Assembly: GCF_024679095.1 (NCBI RefSeq)
Contig: NC_066516.1
Span: forward strand, 2,073,958 to 2,137,957
Source: Eriocheir sinensis
Taxonomy: Eukaryota; Arthropoda; Malacostraca; Decapoda; Varunidae
Direction of reading: 5' to 3'
Length of the DNA: 64,000 nt
Position numbers and translations under genes: made by a program. Below the pieces are notes generated by a model, which saw only the letters and a list, made by a program, of their open reading frames with translations, was not told the origin of the DNA and did not search any database. Each line of letters begins with the position of its first letter. Position 1 is the first letter of the stretch. Below, in pieces: positions 1-13,288 of this stretch.

Positions 1-178
1 AAAAGGAGGAGATATTTTTTTAAAGTGCAAAATCATGGTTTTGAGATATCAAGCGATGAAGTTGAAATATTTAGTGTATTTTACGTATTCCACCTAGGGG
101 CTTGAAATCCACCTTATATGTACATCAGGATATGAAGAAGAAAGCAGACATGGTTTCCTTTACTTACTTGCATTGGAT

Positions 179-782
<604 letters not shown>

Positions 783-1003
783 ATGATGATTGATAATTTA
801 TTGTTGCAAGTAAAACAACAAAGGAGAAGGGAGGAGCATGCCATCCCAACCCCCAGGCAGTACAGAGTGTGATTATACAACTAAGGATACATGTGTAAGT
901 AGCACCAGGAAACTAAAAAGATACAATGGTAGGGGACAAGTGCAAAAAACATAAAGGCCTTGATTTAGTCAAGGGAGCAGACATAAGGGACTGTACATAT
1001 GGA

Positions 1004-1321
1004 CTACAATCTAGAGGCAAATGCAGGATACTCACTAAGCACAGCTGAAAGAACATTATTGTTAATGAACCAGCCCACCAGCCCAGGCAGGTCCCAGTGG
1101 CCCTGTGGGCGGTAGGCACTAATAGCAGAACATTGCAGGACATAGTGTTTGAGCGTGTGACCCCCTGGCCTGGCACACAAGCGGCAAGTTACAGGGTCAG
1201 CCCCACTGACCTCCCAGTAGTATCTATAGCCCAGCCTCAACCGCATCACCACCAGATCATAGGATGCACTAAGCCTACCATAAGTGTGGGTGCAGATACT
1301 CGATACCTGGGCATAGTGAAT
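1004..1321 (-). pseudogene. LINE A ORF2, C-terminal Cys/His segment
   Basis: The end of ORF2 after RNase H. It contains a CRLCARPGGHTLKHYVLQC motif (CX2C...HX4C type), the zinc-binding tail common in I-like and related LINEs, and it aligns with the end of copy B's ORF2 (CTLCARPRGNTLHHYVMEC). The reading frame resumes on the far side of the hAT insertion at 2335, so this piece is the direct continuation of the RNase H segment. It cannot be expressed as one protein because of the insert. Confidence 0.88.
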
Positions 1322-1862
1322 CAGGCCCGTCCATAAGGGGGGGCACGGGGTGGCACTGCCCCCCCTACCAGATTCGCTGCCCCCCCAACTACCAAGTTTC
1401 CTGCTCCTCCCCTCCTACTCCCCACCCCAACTATCAGGTTCTCAGTTAATATCGAGGAGATCTGGGAATGTCTCTACGAGCGTTGGTACTCACGTTTACT
1501 GCAAGATTTCGGTTTCCGTATATTGGTAGATGTTATCCTCTTCCGGAAATCAAGAAAAAAAAAGTTACACAATAAAAAAAATTCCTGTATCCCCTGCAGC
1601 GTAAACCCTCCCCGCCCCACGTAACGCCATGAAAACAATAAAAAAATTGAACGATCTATATATGTATCAACCAATGGCGCGTTACATCTTATTTTTTCAG
1701 TCAATCGACCAATCAGCGAGCTTTTTGTTCCCAACCCGCAGGCATTTCAAATCAGTCTCAGTCTAGCGAGGGAGGAGGTTGGGTGTCGTCACTGTCGTGT
1801 CGCAGTTCATGGAAAGTGTTTAACAAGTAAGTTGTCTTAGCATGCAGATATCCTCATTCTTA

Positions 1863-1971
<109 letters not shown>

Positions 1972-2055
1972 GATATACTAAAATTAAAATCAGGTAAAAT
2001 CTGTAAATCTGAGGTAATTTTCCTCATCATTTAAGGTAATACCAAAATGTATATT

Positions 2056-2173
<118 letters not shown>

Positions 2174-2334
2174 TGTTTTTATTATATCCCAACTTTAGCC
2201 ATGACAACTATGGCCCATGCATCGATATAGGTGGGACTAACTCTTTGCTCTATGCTACTGACAGCCTTCTCATGATCTGCCCCGCTTAATATTTCAATTG
2301 CCCCCCTATGGTTAGACTTCTGGGGACGGGCCTG

Positions 2335-2990
2335 TAGTGAATGCTGGAGGGACTACCATCCTGACACCTCAAGGCAAGCTGATTGGTAACAGACTCACTA
2401 ATAAGGGATCTAAGTCTATTCTTAACATAATTATAGGTGTATTCAACACCTGGGTGTACATTGAGATCATCAGAGGCAGCACGAGCAAGTCTGTCTGCCT
2501 TTTCATTATGGGGCAGCCCAACATGTGAGGGCACCCAGATAAAGTGTGCAGTAGCACCACAGCGCTCCAGCAGGATAAGGGCACTAAGGCACTTATTGAC
2601 TATATCACAGTCAGAAGGGGAGGAGGACAGAAGAGCATACAAGGCACATTGACTATCAACAAACAGGTACACATCTTTCCCGAGAGCTGCAGTGATATGG
2701 AGGGCTTCATATATGGCATAGAGTTCTGCCCTTGTGGAAGACAGATGATCAGGAAGCCTCTTAGAAACCTCAGTGTCAGTGTATTCAGAGGGGGTGGCAT
2801 AGTCCCTAATAAATAATCCACAACCAGTCTTGGTGCCATTGACAGATCCATCACAAAACACATGGACAGCCTGGTTGCAGGGATATGCAGACAATTTGGT
2901 CAGAAAATGGTCCTGCAGGCCTTGAGAAAGCCAAGAATCTTTAGGTTTATCTAATTTTTCTATATCAACACTGACTCTATGAGGTTTCCA
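2335..2990 (-). pseudogene. LINE A RNase H domain
   Basis: This is the RNase H part of ORF2, which degrades the RNA strand during reverse transcription. Visible motifs on the minus strand are VHVFCDGSVNG (first Asp), STRAELYAI (Glu), LFVDSQCAL (Asp) and WVPSHVGLPHNEKAD (His and final Asp), i.e. the full catalytic set in order. It matches copy B at 14871-15872 across the whole domain. The frame runs into the hAT element at 2334 and stops at 2286, so the last residues predicted there are insert sequence. It lies immediately downstream of the reverse transcriptase segment. Confidence 0.92.
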
Positions 2991-3130
2991 AGAGGGATAA
3001 CAAGGGCTACTAATGGGGGCAAGACACGGTTCAAGGACACCAAGGTCAGTAAGAGCTTGTGGAGCTTTCTAAGGTACGATTTGGCTGGAATGTTAGGGGT
3101 GGGCTGAAAGTTACCAAGAGCCTGCCTAAG

Positions 3131-4237
3131 CTAAGTGTCCCCGTGACAAATCATGCGGCAGACTGTGCAGCAAGTAATTTCATGAATTCTGCAGACAACA
3201 CTGGGCAGTTCCAACTCAGCTCGGAGGACTTCAAGCTTTGCCGTCCTGGGACAACCTAGAATAATCCGTATTGCCTCATTTTGTATAAGTTCCAAGGGCT
3301 TCAGTTGAGAGGGGCTACAACGCACCAGAACTGATGAAGCATAATCAATCAGAGACCGAATGACAGAGAGATAGAACATCCTAAGAATGGGAATTCCTGC
3401 TCCAAGACCCCTGTTTGCTAATACACGTAACGGGGCAAGGCGAGGTAGACAGAGATTGCGTACATAGTCAACGCAATGGGTATACTTCTTAAAACTAAGT
3501 TGCACTCCTAAATACTTATAACATTGTACTCGACCTAAGGCGACAGTATTAAAGCTCGGTGAACGACATATTTTGAGACTTGTCTGATATTTAGTTTTTG
3601 AGGCATTGACAATCAGACCCATATGTATACAAAGGTCCTCAAGGTGCTGCAGGGCTGTGGTCAGGGTTCCAGGGGAATCACACTGAATGAGGATGTCGTC
3701 GGCATAAATGACAATTTCAGTGCCCCGAGGAAAGGAGTGCCGGGCAATCTTATCCATAAGGATATTGAATAACATGGGGCTGAGGACTCCACCTTGAGGG
3801 GTGCCTAGGTCAAAGGACTCTTCAGTTGATACTGCACCCTGGAACCATACCCAAGCCCGTCTGTTGTACAAATACTCCCTGATCCACCCTAAAAGTCTCC
3901 CTTTCACACCTTTCATAATGAGTTCCTCCATGATAACATCTTTATTGGCCCTATCAAAGGCACCCTTGAGGTCTATAAAAGCTCTGCAAGTAACAGTGTC
4001 ATTACTCAAACATTTAACAAAACAATTAACAGTGGAGCGACCCTTCATAAACCCATGGAGATTAGGGGACATCAAGTCACCCACCTTATAAATGAGTCGT
4101 TGCAGGATGACCCTTTCCATTAGCTTGCATAAACAACTGGTGAGAGAAATTGGACGAAAAGTGCCGTCACCCTTAGGAATGGGAACAATGAGAGCAGATT
4201 TCCATGAAGGAGGCAAAGCACTGGAGGAATACGACAT
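3131..4237 (-). pseudogene. LINE A reverse transcriptase
   Basis: The polymerase part of ORF2. Motifs in order are VPIPKGDGTFRPISLTSC, AFIDLKGAFDRANKD, GTPQGGVLSPMLFNIL and VIYADDILIQC (catalytic YADD), followed by thumb sequence. It is about 370 codons open. It is joined in the same frame to the linker segment above it through one stop at 4283-4285, and the downstream join to RNase H is frameshifted near 3130. The protein is clearly homologous to copy B (16068-16979) but differs at many residues, so the two copies are not a recent duplication of each other. Confidence 0.93.
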
Positions 4238-4282
4238 GTTAAAGAAATCAAGAATGGGGTTATCAGGCAGGGCAAGGAGAGG

Positions 4283-4838
4283 TTAAAGGACGTCATAGGT
4301 TAAACCATCCTGACCAGGGGCCGTCGACTTGCCAGACCGAATAGCGCGGAGGAGCTCATCCAAAGTAAGAGGAACACAAGTGTCGTCTACCAGGGCCACA
4401 TTATGATGTACAAGGGCCATGCGCCGCAGCTGATGGTTGGCAAGAGCATCTCGATGGGCGGCAGGCAGCCCAGCCACAGCAGAGGCATTCGTCCATGTTT
4501 GCAATAAAGTCTGTGCCCTCCCAGCAGGATCGGAATCCCTAACGGGATGGTTAGGTTTGCCCCTGACCCTGTTGACACGGAGCCAAATCCTCTGCAGTGT
4601 CTGAGTCTTACGCAGCCGCCCCAAGAAGTCACCCCAGTATCGCTGCCGAGCCTGTTGACGAAGGTCAGTGAGGTGTCGAGCAACAGTCACCATTGCATCC
4701 CTGGCATCATAGTCGGTGGGGTCACGCTGCCATCGCCGCTGATAGGTGGCAAGAGTTTGCTGGCAAGAAAGTATGACAGGATCCTTAGCATAAGAGGAGG
4801 AGCAATGAGTGACGGCAAATACCCTAGGAGCCCTATAA
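4283..4838 (-). pseudogene. LINE A linker between endonuclease and RT
   Basis: This is the ORF2 stretch between endonuclease and polymerase, recognised by matches to copy B such as QQTLATYQRRWQRDP and SGKSTAPGQDGLTYDVL. The true LINE sequence begins at 4838. The first dozen predicted residues before it come from the end of the inserted Harbinger-like element. A stop (4283-4285) interrupts the frame just before the RT domain. Confidence 0.88.
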
Positions 4839-4869
4839 AGCCCCAAATACACTGCCGAATTTTGGCTCA

Positions 4870-5275
4870 CGAATGTGCGCGAATATGCAAGTCATCTTGT
4901 GTCGCGAACAAGTTCGGCATCTTTCTTGCCTGTTCTTGGCCGTTCGGGGACATGTCTGCGTCCACCACGCGACTTTTGACAGTTGGTCACGACCGCCACG
5001 AAAGTTTCATGTTGCATGAAAAATTCGCGGCCGTTCGCCGAATGTGCACGAATGCAAAATAGACGCCGAATTGTCGCCGACATGTCGCCGACAATTCGTC
5101 GTCCGATTCGCGGTGTTCGGCGAATTGTCGCCGAATTTTAACCGTTGAAATTTAAATTTTATTGACAAATTTGTCACCGACATGTCGCCGATTATTCGGG
5201 GACATGTCTCCGACATGTCGCCGAATGGCCAAGACTATTCGGGGACATGTCCCCGAATATTCGGCGAATTAATGA
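4870..5275. repeat. Left subterminal palindrome array
   Basis: Dense variants of a GACATGTC core flanked by CGCCGA or CGGGGA, with many TTCGGCGA and ATTCGGGGA words between them. At 5236-5259 there is a perfect 24-bp palindrome with core GGGGACATGTCCCC. The same vocabulary occurs next to the opposite terminus (11975-12250). Repeated short palindromes just inside the ends could be transposase binding sites; that role is inference. Confidence 0.8.
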
Positions 5276-5316
5276 CGAAACGGCAAACGAGTCGCGGTGG
5301 GAGGTGTACACGGGGG

Positions 5317-5346
5317 TCTGTCTATCTATCTATCTATCTATTTATG

Positions 5347-5380
<34 letters not shown>

Positions 5381-5385
5381 ATCTG

Positions 5386-5424
<39 letters not shown>

Positions 5425-5531
5425 ATCTGTATCTATCTATCTATCTATCTATATCTATATCAATCTATATCTATATATATCTATATATATCTCTATCTAT
5501 CTATCTATATCTATATCTATATCTATATCTA

Positions 5532-5566
<35 letters not shown>

Positions 5567-5585
5567 ATCTATATCTAAATCTATA

Positions 5586-5633
<48 letters not shown>
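5317..5633. repeat. (TCTA)n merging into (TA)n
   Basis: About 270 bp of TCTA/TATC tetranucleotide with variants, then about 45 bp of pure TA. The TA end is where the LTR retrotransposon entered. Confidence 0.96.
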
Positions 5634-5637
<4 letters not shown>

Positions 5638-6009
5638 ATGGGCTTGTCGGGGGGCTTTTAAAGGGCGTTGATTAAGACTTCAGCTTCCTTAAGGCGAATT
5701 ATATTCGTAGCCTTTATGTACAAGAAGCGTCGGAGCGAGAGCGACTGTCGTTGTGTGTCAGTCGGACTCTCGTGACGGAGTGACGAGTTACAGGTTGGAA
5801 GATAATTGTTACAATTGGTCACGTACGTCAAGGTGACCTCTGCGCACCATCGGAGTGCGAAGTATACAAAACTGAGACGGTAAACACTGACGGACGACAT
5901 TCCTATAAGGTGGCGTGATCTATCTGTCGTGGGTTTTTTCCATTGACAATTGTATGCCTACTTTGTGGTGATATTAAATAATAATAATACATTGGTATCC
6001 TACTATAAC
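5634..6009 (-). repeat. 3' LTR
   Basis: In plus orientation it starts TGTAATGGGC and ends in a possible TATAACA, giving the usual TG...CA borders. It matches the right-hand copy closely, with a 4-bp indel near the middle and scattered substitutions. Confidence 0.82.
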
Positions 6010-6375
6010 ACTGCTCGGTCACCTACCAGTGATCGCGACCTCGCGATATACAAAAATCTAAATAGCAGTCTAGTTACCATGAACATACATAGTGGGAGTT
6101 TGTCAAGCAAACTGCCTATGGCACAATTACATTAAAACACTGGCTATGTAAGAACATATGTTCAGTTATAATATAAATAGTGAGAGGTAAAACACAACGT
6201 GTGTGACATGAAACATAAGAAATCTCTCAAAAGATAAATATAATCCACTTGTATAAGAAGCTATCAACTGGCATAGTTACAGACAATGAAACGTTCATCT
6301 AGCTCCTAAAAAAAATACAGTAGTGAAACAGTACAATGTTAAGTATAAGAGCAGCCAGGTTTCTGTCCCCTGACT

Positions 6376-7416
6376 TTTTTTTTTTTTTACAACAAAGGAG
6401 GCAGCTCAGGGGCACACAAAAAAAGAAAACAATAATTAAAAAAAAAAGCCCGCTACTCGCTGCTCCTAAAAAAGAAACAAAAGAGGTGGCCGAAAGCAAG
6501 ATCAAATACGGGAGGAGAGATGTCCTGATACCCTCCTCTTGAAAGAGTTCAAGTCGTAGGCAGGAGGAAATACAGATGAAGGAAGATTGTTCCAGAGTTT
6601 ACCAGCGTGAGGAATGAAAGAGTGAAGATGCTGGTTAACTCTTGCATAAAGGGTTTGGACAGTATAGGGATGAGCATGAGTAGAAAGTCGAGTGCAGCGG
6701 GGCCGCAGGAGGGGGGGAGGCATGCAGTTAGCAAGTTCAGAAGAGCAGTCAGCGTGGAAATATCAATAGAGGATAGAAAGAGGCAACATTGCGGCGGAAT
6801 TTAAGAGGTAGAAGACTATCAGTATGAGGAGGAGAGCTGATGAGACGAAGAGCCTTAGCCTCCACTCTGTCCAGAAGAGCTGTGTGAGTGGAGCCCCCCC
6901 ACACATGAGATGCATACTCCATACGAGGGCGGACAAGGCCCCTGTATATGGACAGCAACTGTGCAGGGGAGAAGAACTGGCGGAGACGGTACAGAACGCC
7001 CAGCCTCGAGGAAGTTGATTTAGTAAGAGATGAGATATGAAGTTTCCAGTTGAGATTTTGAGTTAAGGATAGACCGAGGATGTTTAGTGTTGAGGAAGGT
7101 GATAGCTGGGTGTTGTCAAAGAATAGGGGATAATTGTTTGGAAGATTGTGTCGAGTGGATAGGTGGAGAAACTGTGTTTTTGAGGCGTTGAAGGACACCA
7201 GGTTCTTCTTGCCCTAATCAGAAATAATAGTAAGGTCTGAGGCTAAGCGTTCTGCAGCCTCCAGCCTTGAGTCGTTAAGTTCCTGTAGGGTGGGTCTTCT
7301 ATTAAAAGAAGTTGAGTAATGCAGAGTGGAATCATTGGCGTAGGGATGGATAGGACAGTTCGTTTTGGAAAGAAGATCATCAATGAACAACAGAAAAAGA
7401 GTGGGAGATAGGACAG
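6376..7416 (-). pseudogene. Jockey/CR1-like LINE, 5'-truncated RT fragment
   Basis: The 3' third of a LINE: end of the RT palm with YANDSTLHYSTSF in place of the usual YADDS, the thumb (LNILGLSLTQNLNWKLHIS, YRGLVRPRMEYASHVWGG) and the C-terminal HAGKLWNNLPSSVFPPAYD. It matches the longer copy of the same family at 48088-50130. The match to that copy stops at 7416, so it is 5'-truncated. The 3' end borders a T run at 6369-6381. Several frameshifts. It inserted into the LTR element. Confidence 0.9.
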
Positions 7417-7660
7417 ACTTGTCTGAGAAAAGGAAAAACTACCGTGCCAGTGGCCTCCCTGCATCCAGTCGCCGTGTCTGCACAACCAAATAATCGTGCA
7501 GGACAGAGTTCCTCCTAATAAGGTAGCACATGACGACGAGACTGACGAACATCAAAAACATTGGTACAAAAAATCCAGGGTACAGGTAGGGGAGATGCAA
7601 ATAATCAGACAGCGTTTCCTCCAGGGTTTCTGCAAACTCTGTTTTGTTTGCGAAAGACAA
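7417..7660 (-). pseudogene. Possible envelope-like C-terminal fragment
   Basis: A short frame with one strong hydrophobic segment (FFVPMFLMFVSLVVMCYLI) followed by a basic tail and a stop. It lies where some LTR elements carry a membrane glycoprotein gene, downstream of gag and before the 3' LTR. Two further unassigned minus-strand pieces lie between the SINE-like repeats (7906-8115 and 8362-8556), the last with several N-X-T/S sites. No family was recognised. It could equally be an unrelated membrane peptide or noise, and it is broken by the repeats. Confidence 0.3.
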
Positions 7661-7664
7661 TGTG

Positions 7665-7905
7665 TAGTGCGGCGACGGCCTGATGAACGAGCCTCCCATA
7701 ACCCACTTAGCCAGTGGGGTACCTCTTTGGCCGACTCGGTAAGGAGTGGCTCTCCTGTCACGTTGGTCGCAGGTTCAATCCCAGGCAGCCGGCGAATACC
7801 ATCTCCTTGTTGTGATTAATTTCTTGTGTGTCTCGATACACGCAGAGGACGTGTGGGACCGAGAGAGTAATAGAAAAAAGAGAATAGAAAATCTCGTCAT
7901 TAAAC
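7665..7905 (+). mobile_element. tRNA-derived SINE-like repeat S2, copy 1
   Basis: A 240-bp unit repeated almost exactly at 8116-8361. It has an A-box-like TGGCCGACTCGG and a B-box GGTTCAATCCC about 45 bp apart, as in tRNA-derived SINEs. It ends in a short TTAAA tail. It is not a functional tRNA gene because no full cloverleaf is evident. Confidence 0.7.
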
Positions 7906-8115
7906 TGGTGGCATAGCGGTGGGCATCCTATCCTGCGGTTCTGTTGAGTTTCCCCGAAGGGGTAACAGGTAGGATGGCCCATGCTCTCCGAGGATAATAG
8001 AAAATGGGAGAGTTGGAGGTATGTCTCTACGGGGACATTGTGAAATTGTGCACCAAAATGGGTCACTGTCTAAAGGTCTCAACACACAGAAATTAATCTA
8101 CATACGGGGGAAAGC

Positions 8116-8361
8116 CGTGAAGTGCGGCGACGGCCTGATGAACGAGCCTCCCATAACCCACTTAGCCAGTGGGGTACCTCTTTGGCCGACTCGGTAAGGA
8201 GTGGCTCTCCCGTCACGCTGGTCGCGGGTTCAATCCCAGGCAGCCGGGGAATACCCTCTCCTTGTTGTGATTAATTTCTAGTGTGTTTCGATACACGCAG
8301 AGGACGTGTGGGACCGAGAGAGTAATAGAAAAAAGAGAATAGAAAATCTCGTCATTAAAAA
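8116..8361 (+). mobile_element. tRNA-derived SINE-like repeat S2, copy 2
   Basis: Direct repeat of 7665-7905 in the same orientation, with the same A and B boxes. The two copies are 210 bp apart with unrelated flanks, which suggests two insertions or a local duplication. Confidence 0.7.
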
Positions 8362-8519
8362 TGAATTAAGGGAATTAGTCACATACGAGATGCTGGAGAA
8401 GTGAATGTCATCGAGAGACCGTAGAGGAAACACTCGATGGGAAATATTGGCCGTGAAAACCAGACGGATCCGGGACGGGTACGTTGTTATGTTAGTGGAG
8501 CGGATATAGCATGCTTCCG

Positions 8520-9746
8520 CTATGGCATAGTGACCAGTAACCCGTGGATAAGGCAAAAGGCAGCCTTCCGCTGATGGTTTGGCCTAGGGGTCCTATGTGA
8601 TGAATGATGCCCGCCCCTGTAACCTCCTGACCTCCTATCTGAGCCCTGTCTTGAATGTGTTGATTCCCTACGTTTCGCGAAACAAGAATGTTCAGAATGT
8701 CCTGATTGTTTGCAAAAACTACAGGTGAGAGATGCCTTACTTTGTACTTGCAATGCTGCGGCCGTTGCGAGGGGTTGATGGTGAGGGTGTTCCTGAACCT
8801 TGACTTCTAACTCTGAGACGAAGTCAACCAACTTCCCGCTCGGTTTGAAGGCCAAAGGAAGGGCAGAACGGCGGTTCTTCTCTGAAATATGAAATAAGTA
8901 AAAGCTGTCTTCACCTGGTGCTTTTGCATACAGCCTCCTGGAAGCCAGAACGGGTCTTCTAGGCTCTTGACACAGTCAACCGCCAGCTGATTTGCCTCAA
9001 TCATGGCGTCCCAAATCGGCTTTGTTGAGGAATTTTTTTGGAGGGACTCAACCGTGTATGCCATCTGTCTAACGATGCTTGGTTTACTCCCGCCCCCTAA
9101 GATTTTTATGAAATTCCCTTTGAAAACCTCATAGTTTACACCAATGTCCCCGAAGCGAACGCTGAGGACTGCATCAAATTCAGTGCCCGAGAGCCTGGAA
9201 GTAACCGTGACCGAATGAAAGCGATTTTATCATGATCTTCCGTAATGGAGGAATTTACGATGGCAGATTCACACAAATCTAGGAACTGTCTCGCCGAAAA
9301 GTCGGTCTCGTCTCCCGAGAATTGTCGAATACTGGCGTGAGTTGGAATGACCCGAATCGGGGGCGGGGGGAAGTGGGGTGGGGCCCCGGGAGGAGGGGGG
9401 GAGGTGGATCGACAGGCATTTTGATCGGTTGAGTGGGGGTTAAGTATTCAGACGAACCCGGAGGTGAAGGGGCGCTATCCCTTGGGAGGGAAGAGTACGT
9501 AGCCCCCCATCGCAAATTTACCACATTTAAATCACTGGTGTCTGCACCTTGCTCCAATTCCTCCTCACTTGAAGGACGAGCCAACTGTTTAAAGGTGTCG
9601 CCGAGTTTAGCGAGAGTGTCTTTGTTCATACTATGGTGTAAATCATTTACAAAATAGGAGCATATGATGATAGCTGTAAATATTAACCAATAAACGGAAC
9701 GTGAATGAATTAATAGTTTGCGCCGAAACCCTAAAAAGGCAAGCAA
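8520..9746 (-). pseudogene. gag of the LTR retrotransposon, frameshifted
   Basis: Structural (capsid/nucleocapsid) gene in at least three frame segments. The N-terminal part (9746-9279) has an acidic, proline-rich region. A middle segment follows (9300-8807). The C-terminal part (8855-8520) carries one CCHC zinc knuckle, CSFCKQSGHSEHSC (CX2CX4HX4C), followed by an Arg/His/Gly-rich tail. This order is usual for gag of Gypsy- or BEL-type elements. Frameshifts between the segments make it a pseudogene. No protease or pol follows. Confidence 0.75.
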
Positions 9747-9749
9747 GAA

Positions 9750-11034
9750 CGGCTAGAAAGGTGCCTGTTTAGACGTAATAGAAGTTAAGGTTATAATGGA
9801 ATGCCATAATGATATGGGTATATGAAAGAATAACTATAAACACTGTGGTATTTTAAGTGAGTATACCATTGAAGCTCACGTTTTCTCTCGAGCGGTGAAA
9901 AGAAAACGGAGGCAGGGCACACTGATGAAGATTAACTTTGATCAGGGAACTCACACTATACTCAATATACTCGCTAGCAAACAATAAGAAAGAATCAATA
10001 TCGTATGCAAATGAACGTTACTCTCACAATTATGACTGATTAACAGTGTTAGGAACACAGAAATAAAAAAGGTCGTGCCTCTGCACGGACAATAATGAAA
10101 TAAGCCGAGTCGGCATATTTTGACAAGAAGGGAATATCCACAAATACCAAGATTAATCAGCTGATGTAGTGGAGAGGGCGACAGTTTGTGATGCCCTGGG
10201 GTACGTGCAGTCGTTGTAGGCGCGTCAGGAAACCTCGGCCGCGGCCACAGCGGCGGTGAGAGGTGAGGGATGGGCGGACATCGGAGGACTCGTAATGGCG
10301 GTTGAAAACTGCTGACCCAGCGAATTGAGCGGCAGCGACTGGGTGCCGGTACACTGCCGCCAGACGTATGATGTATTCTTGTTGTAGTAAGAGATGGGCC
10401 GCGGTGGCAGATAAGACGACTTAGGTGTGTAACCTCTTGAGAAGACGCCTTGCAGGAAACGATAGTGGTAACAGCTTGCAGTCACCGGGAGATGTCCGCG
10501 GGTACCCTTGCTGACTGTTTGCCGGAAGAGGTTTGGGCCGATGCTCCCGGCAGCGGCGGTGCTGCCGCCAGCTGTGGAGCGAGGGGCATGTGGGGTGTTC
10601 CAAGGTCAGCGGGGCGTGCCTCCTCCTGGCTTGCAGTGCTCGTAGCAGTGCTGGCTTGAAGCGGGGGAGCGGTTTGTAGATTGTGGCCCTCGCTTTCGGC
10701 TGCGTAGGCCTGTGGGTGTGCTCGGGGCTTGTAGGCTGGACGCCTGTAGAGTTGCTGCGGGTGTGCTCGGGGCTTGTAGGATGGACGCCTGTAGAGTTGC
10801 TTGTAGCCGGCGCCTGGTGAGTTGCTTGTAGCCGGCGCCTTGTGAGGTGCTTGTAGCTGGCGCCTTGTGAGTCGCCGCGGACAGCTGGTGCGTTGCCGCG
10901 GACGGCTGTCTTGTGACTCCTTCTTTCCTTGTACGCCTGTCCCCGGAGTTTGTTGGTGAGTTCTCGTGGCTTGGAGCTTGGAGGAGAACGAGGTAGCAAA
11001 GGCACAGGCGCGGTGGTGACCGCTGCCAACCAAA
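9750..11034 (-). other. Leader of the LTR element
   Basis: Region between the 5' LTR and gag. The half next to the LTR is GC-rich and contains short imperfect tandem repeats (10735-10900; unit related to GCTTGTAGCCGGCGCC). Two overlapping Pro/Ser/Ala-rich frames (10421-11039) lie in different phases over these repeats and look like composition artefacts. Just inside the LTR the minus strand reads TTTGGTTGGCAGCGGTC, a possible tRNA primer-binding site. Confidence 0.5.
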
Positions 11035-11634
<600 letters not shown>

Positions 11635-11974
11635 TCTTAATATCATTATTCTGCCATTATTTAACCTTTGTTTCATTTTCAGTTATTTAAATTTATTTCT
11701 TCTTTCAGTTATTGGTTTGTTTACTGATATTACGTAAACATACATTTATTCTAAAATATTTGAAGGAGAGCAAAACAAAAACAAGTCAGATTTATACATT
11801 TTAGTACACATACTATCATACATATTACCACACATGGTATTTACTCGCCCACAATTCTGTCCTGTCAGGCCACTGCTCCCCGGGTGTTGTAGTAGTCCAT
11901 GAGGTAGGCGCGGATTCCCGTGCTTTTATATGCTACAGGGGCATCAGATGATCAGCTGTCAGAAATCTTGGCAC

Positions 11975-12250
11975 TGTCGGAGAATTGTCCCCGACATGTC
12001 GCCGACACTTCGGGGACATGCGAAGACAATTCGGAGACTTGTCACCAGTTATTCCACGAACAAAAAACCGTTAAAATTTCAGATTTTGAGCTCGGCGACA
12101 TGGACGCCGAATAGTCGGCGACATGTCTCCGAACTATCCCCGAATTGTCTTGAGCATTCGCCGACATGTCGCCGAATGGTCACGAACTGTAAGAATCTTG
12201 GTCATGTCAGCGAACCGGTCGCCGAATTTTTTCACGAACTGATTCGGCGT
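11975..12250. repeat. Right subterminal palindrome array
   Basis: Repeats of GACATGTCGCCGA, GGCGACATG and ATTCGGGGACATG words mirroring the left end of the Harbinger-like element. It lies just inside the right terminus. Confidence 0.78.
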
Positions 12251-12291
12251 CAAGTTCGTGGCCAAAATTCGGTAGTGTATTTGGGGCTTAA

Positions 12292-13091
12292 GATGGGGAC
12301 ACAAAGCCTTCAATAACTGCAACAAGGCCCTGATACAAGGAATTAACATCAGAGAAGGTAGCCTTGGCAACAGTGTACCAAGACTCAACACATGAAACAA
12401 GCCTTTGCACTCGGGCAGCAGGAACAGTAAGCCTCTTTCTAGGTGTAATAGGCACAAAAGACCAAGGGAGAGTAGTTTCCAGAGCAAAGTGGTCTCTGAG
12501 TAAAGTAGGCAACAAGCAAGTCTCAATAGAACACGGGGGCATGTTGGACAGGGCTGCATAGTCTAACCTGCCACCTTGAGTGTGTGTAGGGACAGTAACC
12601 TGTGAGCGTTACAGTATCTGTGGCGTCAAGAAAAGCTTTCCAACGAATCCCATTTACATTGGTGGTCAAATGACTGCCTAGGTCCTTATGACGAGCATTT
12701 AGATCCCCCATTAGCAATGATTTTTCTTCCAAGAAGCAACCTGGGAGGTTGTCAGCACGAAAGGCACAAGCATGAACATACAAATTTATACAATACAGGG
12801 GACCATTAGGAACATGCAGACACACAATAAGAAACTCCATACCCCGTAACCCCCATTTCATGAAAAGTAACAGGAAGTCCATGTTTGACATATGTTGTTA
12901 ACCCTCTACTGCTGCCATCTCCAGGTCCTAGAGTGATTCACATAACCTCTCAACTGTGGCACCTCGGGCCCGACCTCTTGTAGGGCAATGACGTCGGGTT
13001 TCTGCGTTATAACATATGAGTGGAGATCAGTGAACCGGGCACGCAGCCCGTTAATGTTCCAGGTCAGGAAGCGATAGGTCGTGCAGGCCAT
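12292..13091 (-). pseudogene. LINE A endonuclease domain
   Basis: AP-endonuclease-type domain of ORF2, which nicks target DNA to prime reverse transcription. Motifs are TWNINGLRARFTDLHSY and PDVIALQEVG at the N-terminus, LLMGDLNARHKDLGSH in the middle, and LLRDHFALETTLPW near the end, the last carrying the catalytic DH. Three frame segments (13091-12906, 12891-12523, 12542-12292) show two breaks. The last segment runs into the Harbinger-like insert at 12288 and continues beyond it at 4838. Confidence 0.9.
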
Positions 13092-13288
13092 TACGAGGTC
13101 AAGGAGATATTCAGTGGCTGCTGCTGAGTGCCATCCATTCTTGCAAGGATGGCCTGCATGATATTATGTATGCCCGCTACCGAAGTCTCCAGTGAATCCA
13201 GCCGAGAGTAGACTGCGGTCAGGCTAGAGTCACCTACAATCTGGGCACCCCTGCCGGAGGTGTGCGAAGCTACATGGGTTCCCGTAGC

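Noticed and set aside
4870..5275. CRISPR-like or tandem minisatellite array
   Set aside because: The repeated words are short palindromes with irregular spacing, not regular repeats and spacers, and the genome is eukaryotic.
7725..7800. tRNA gene (also considered at 24160, 33640, 37290, 63700)
   Set aside because: Only A and B boxes of SINE heads; no complete cloverleaf or anticodon arm, and each is followed by a repeated SINE body.
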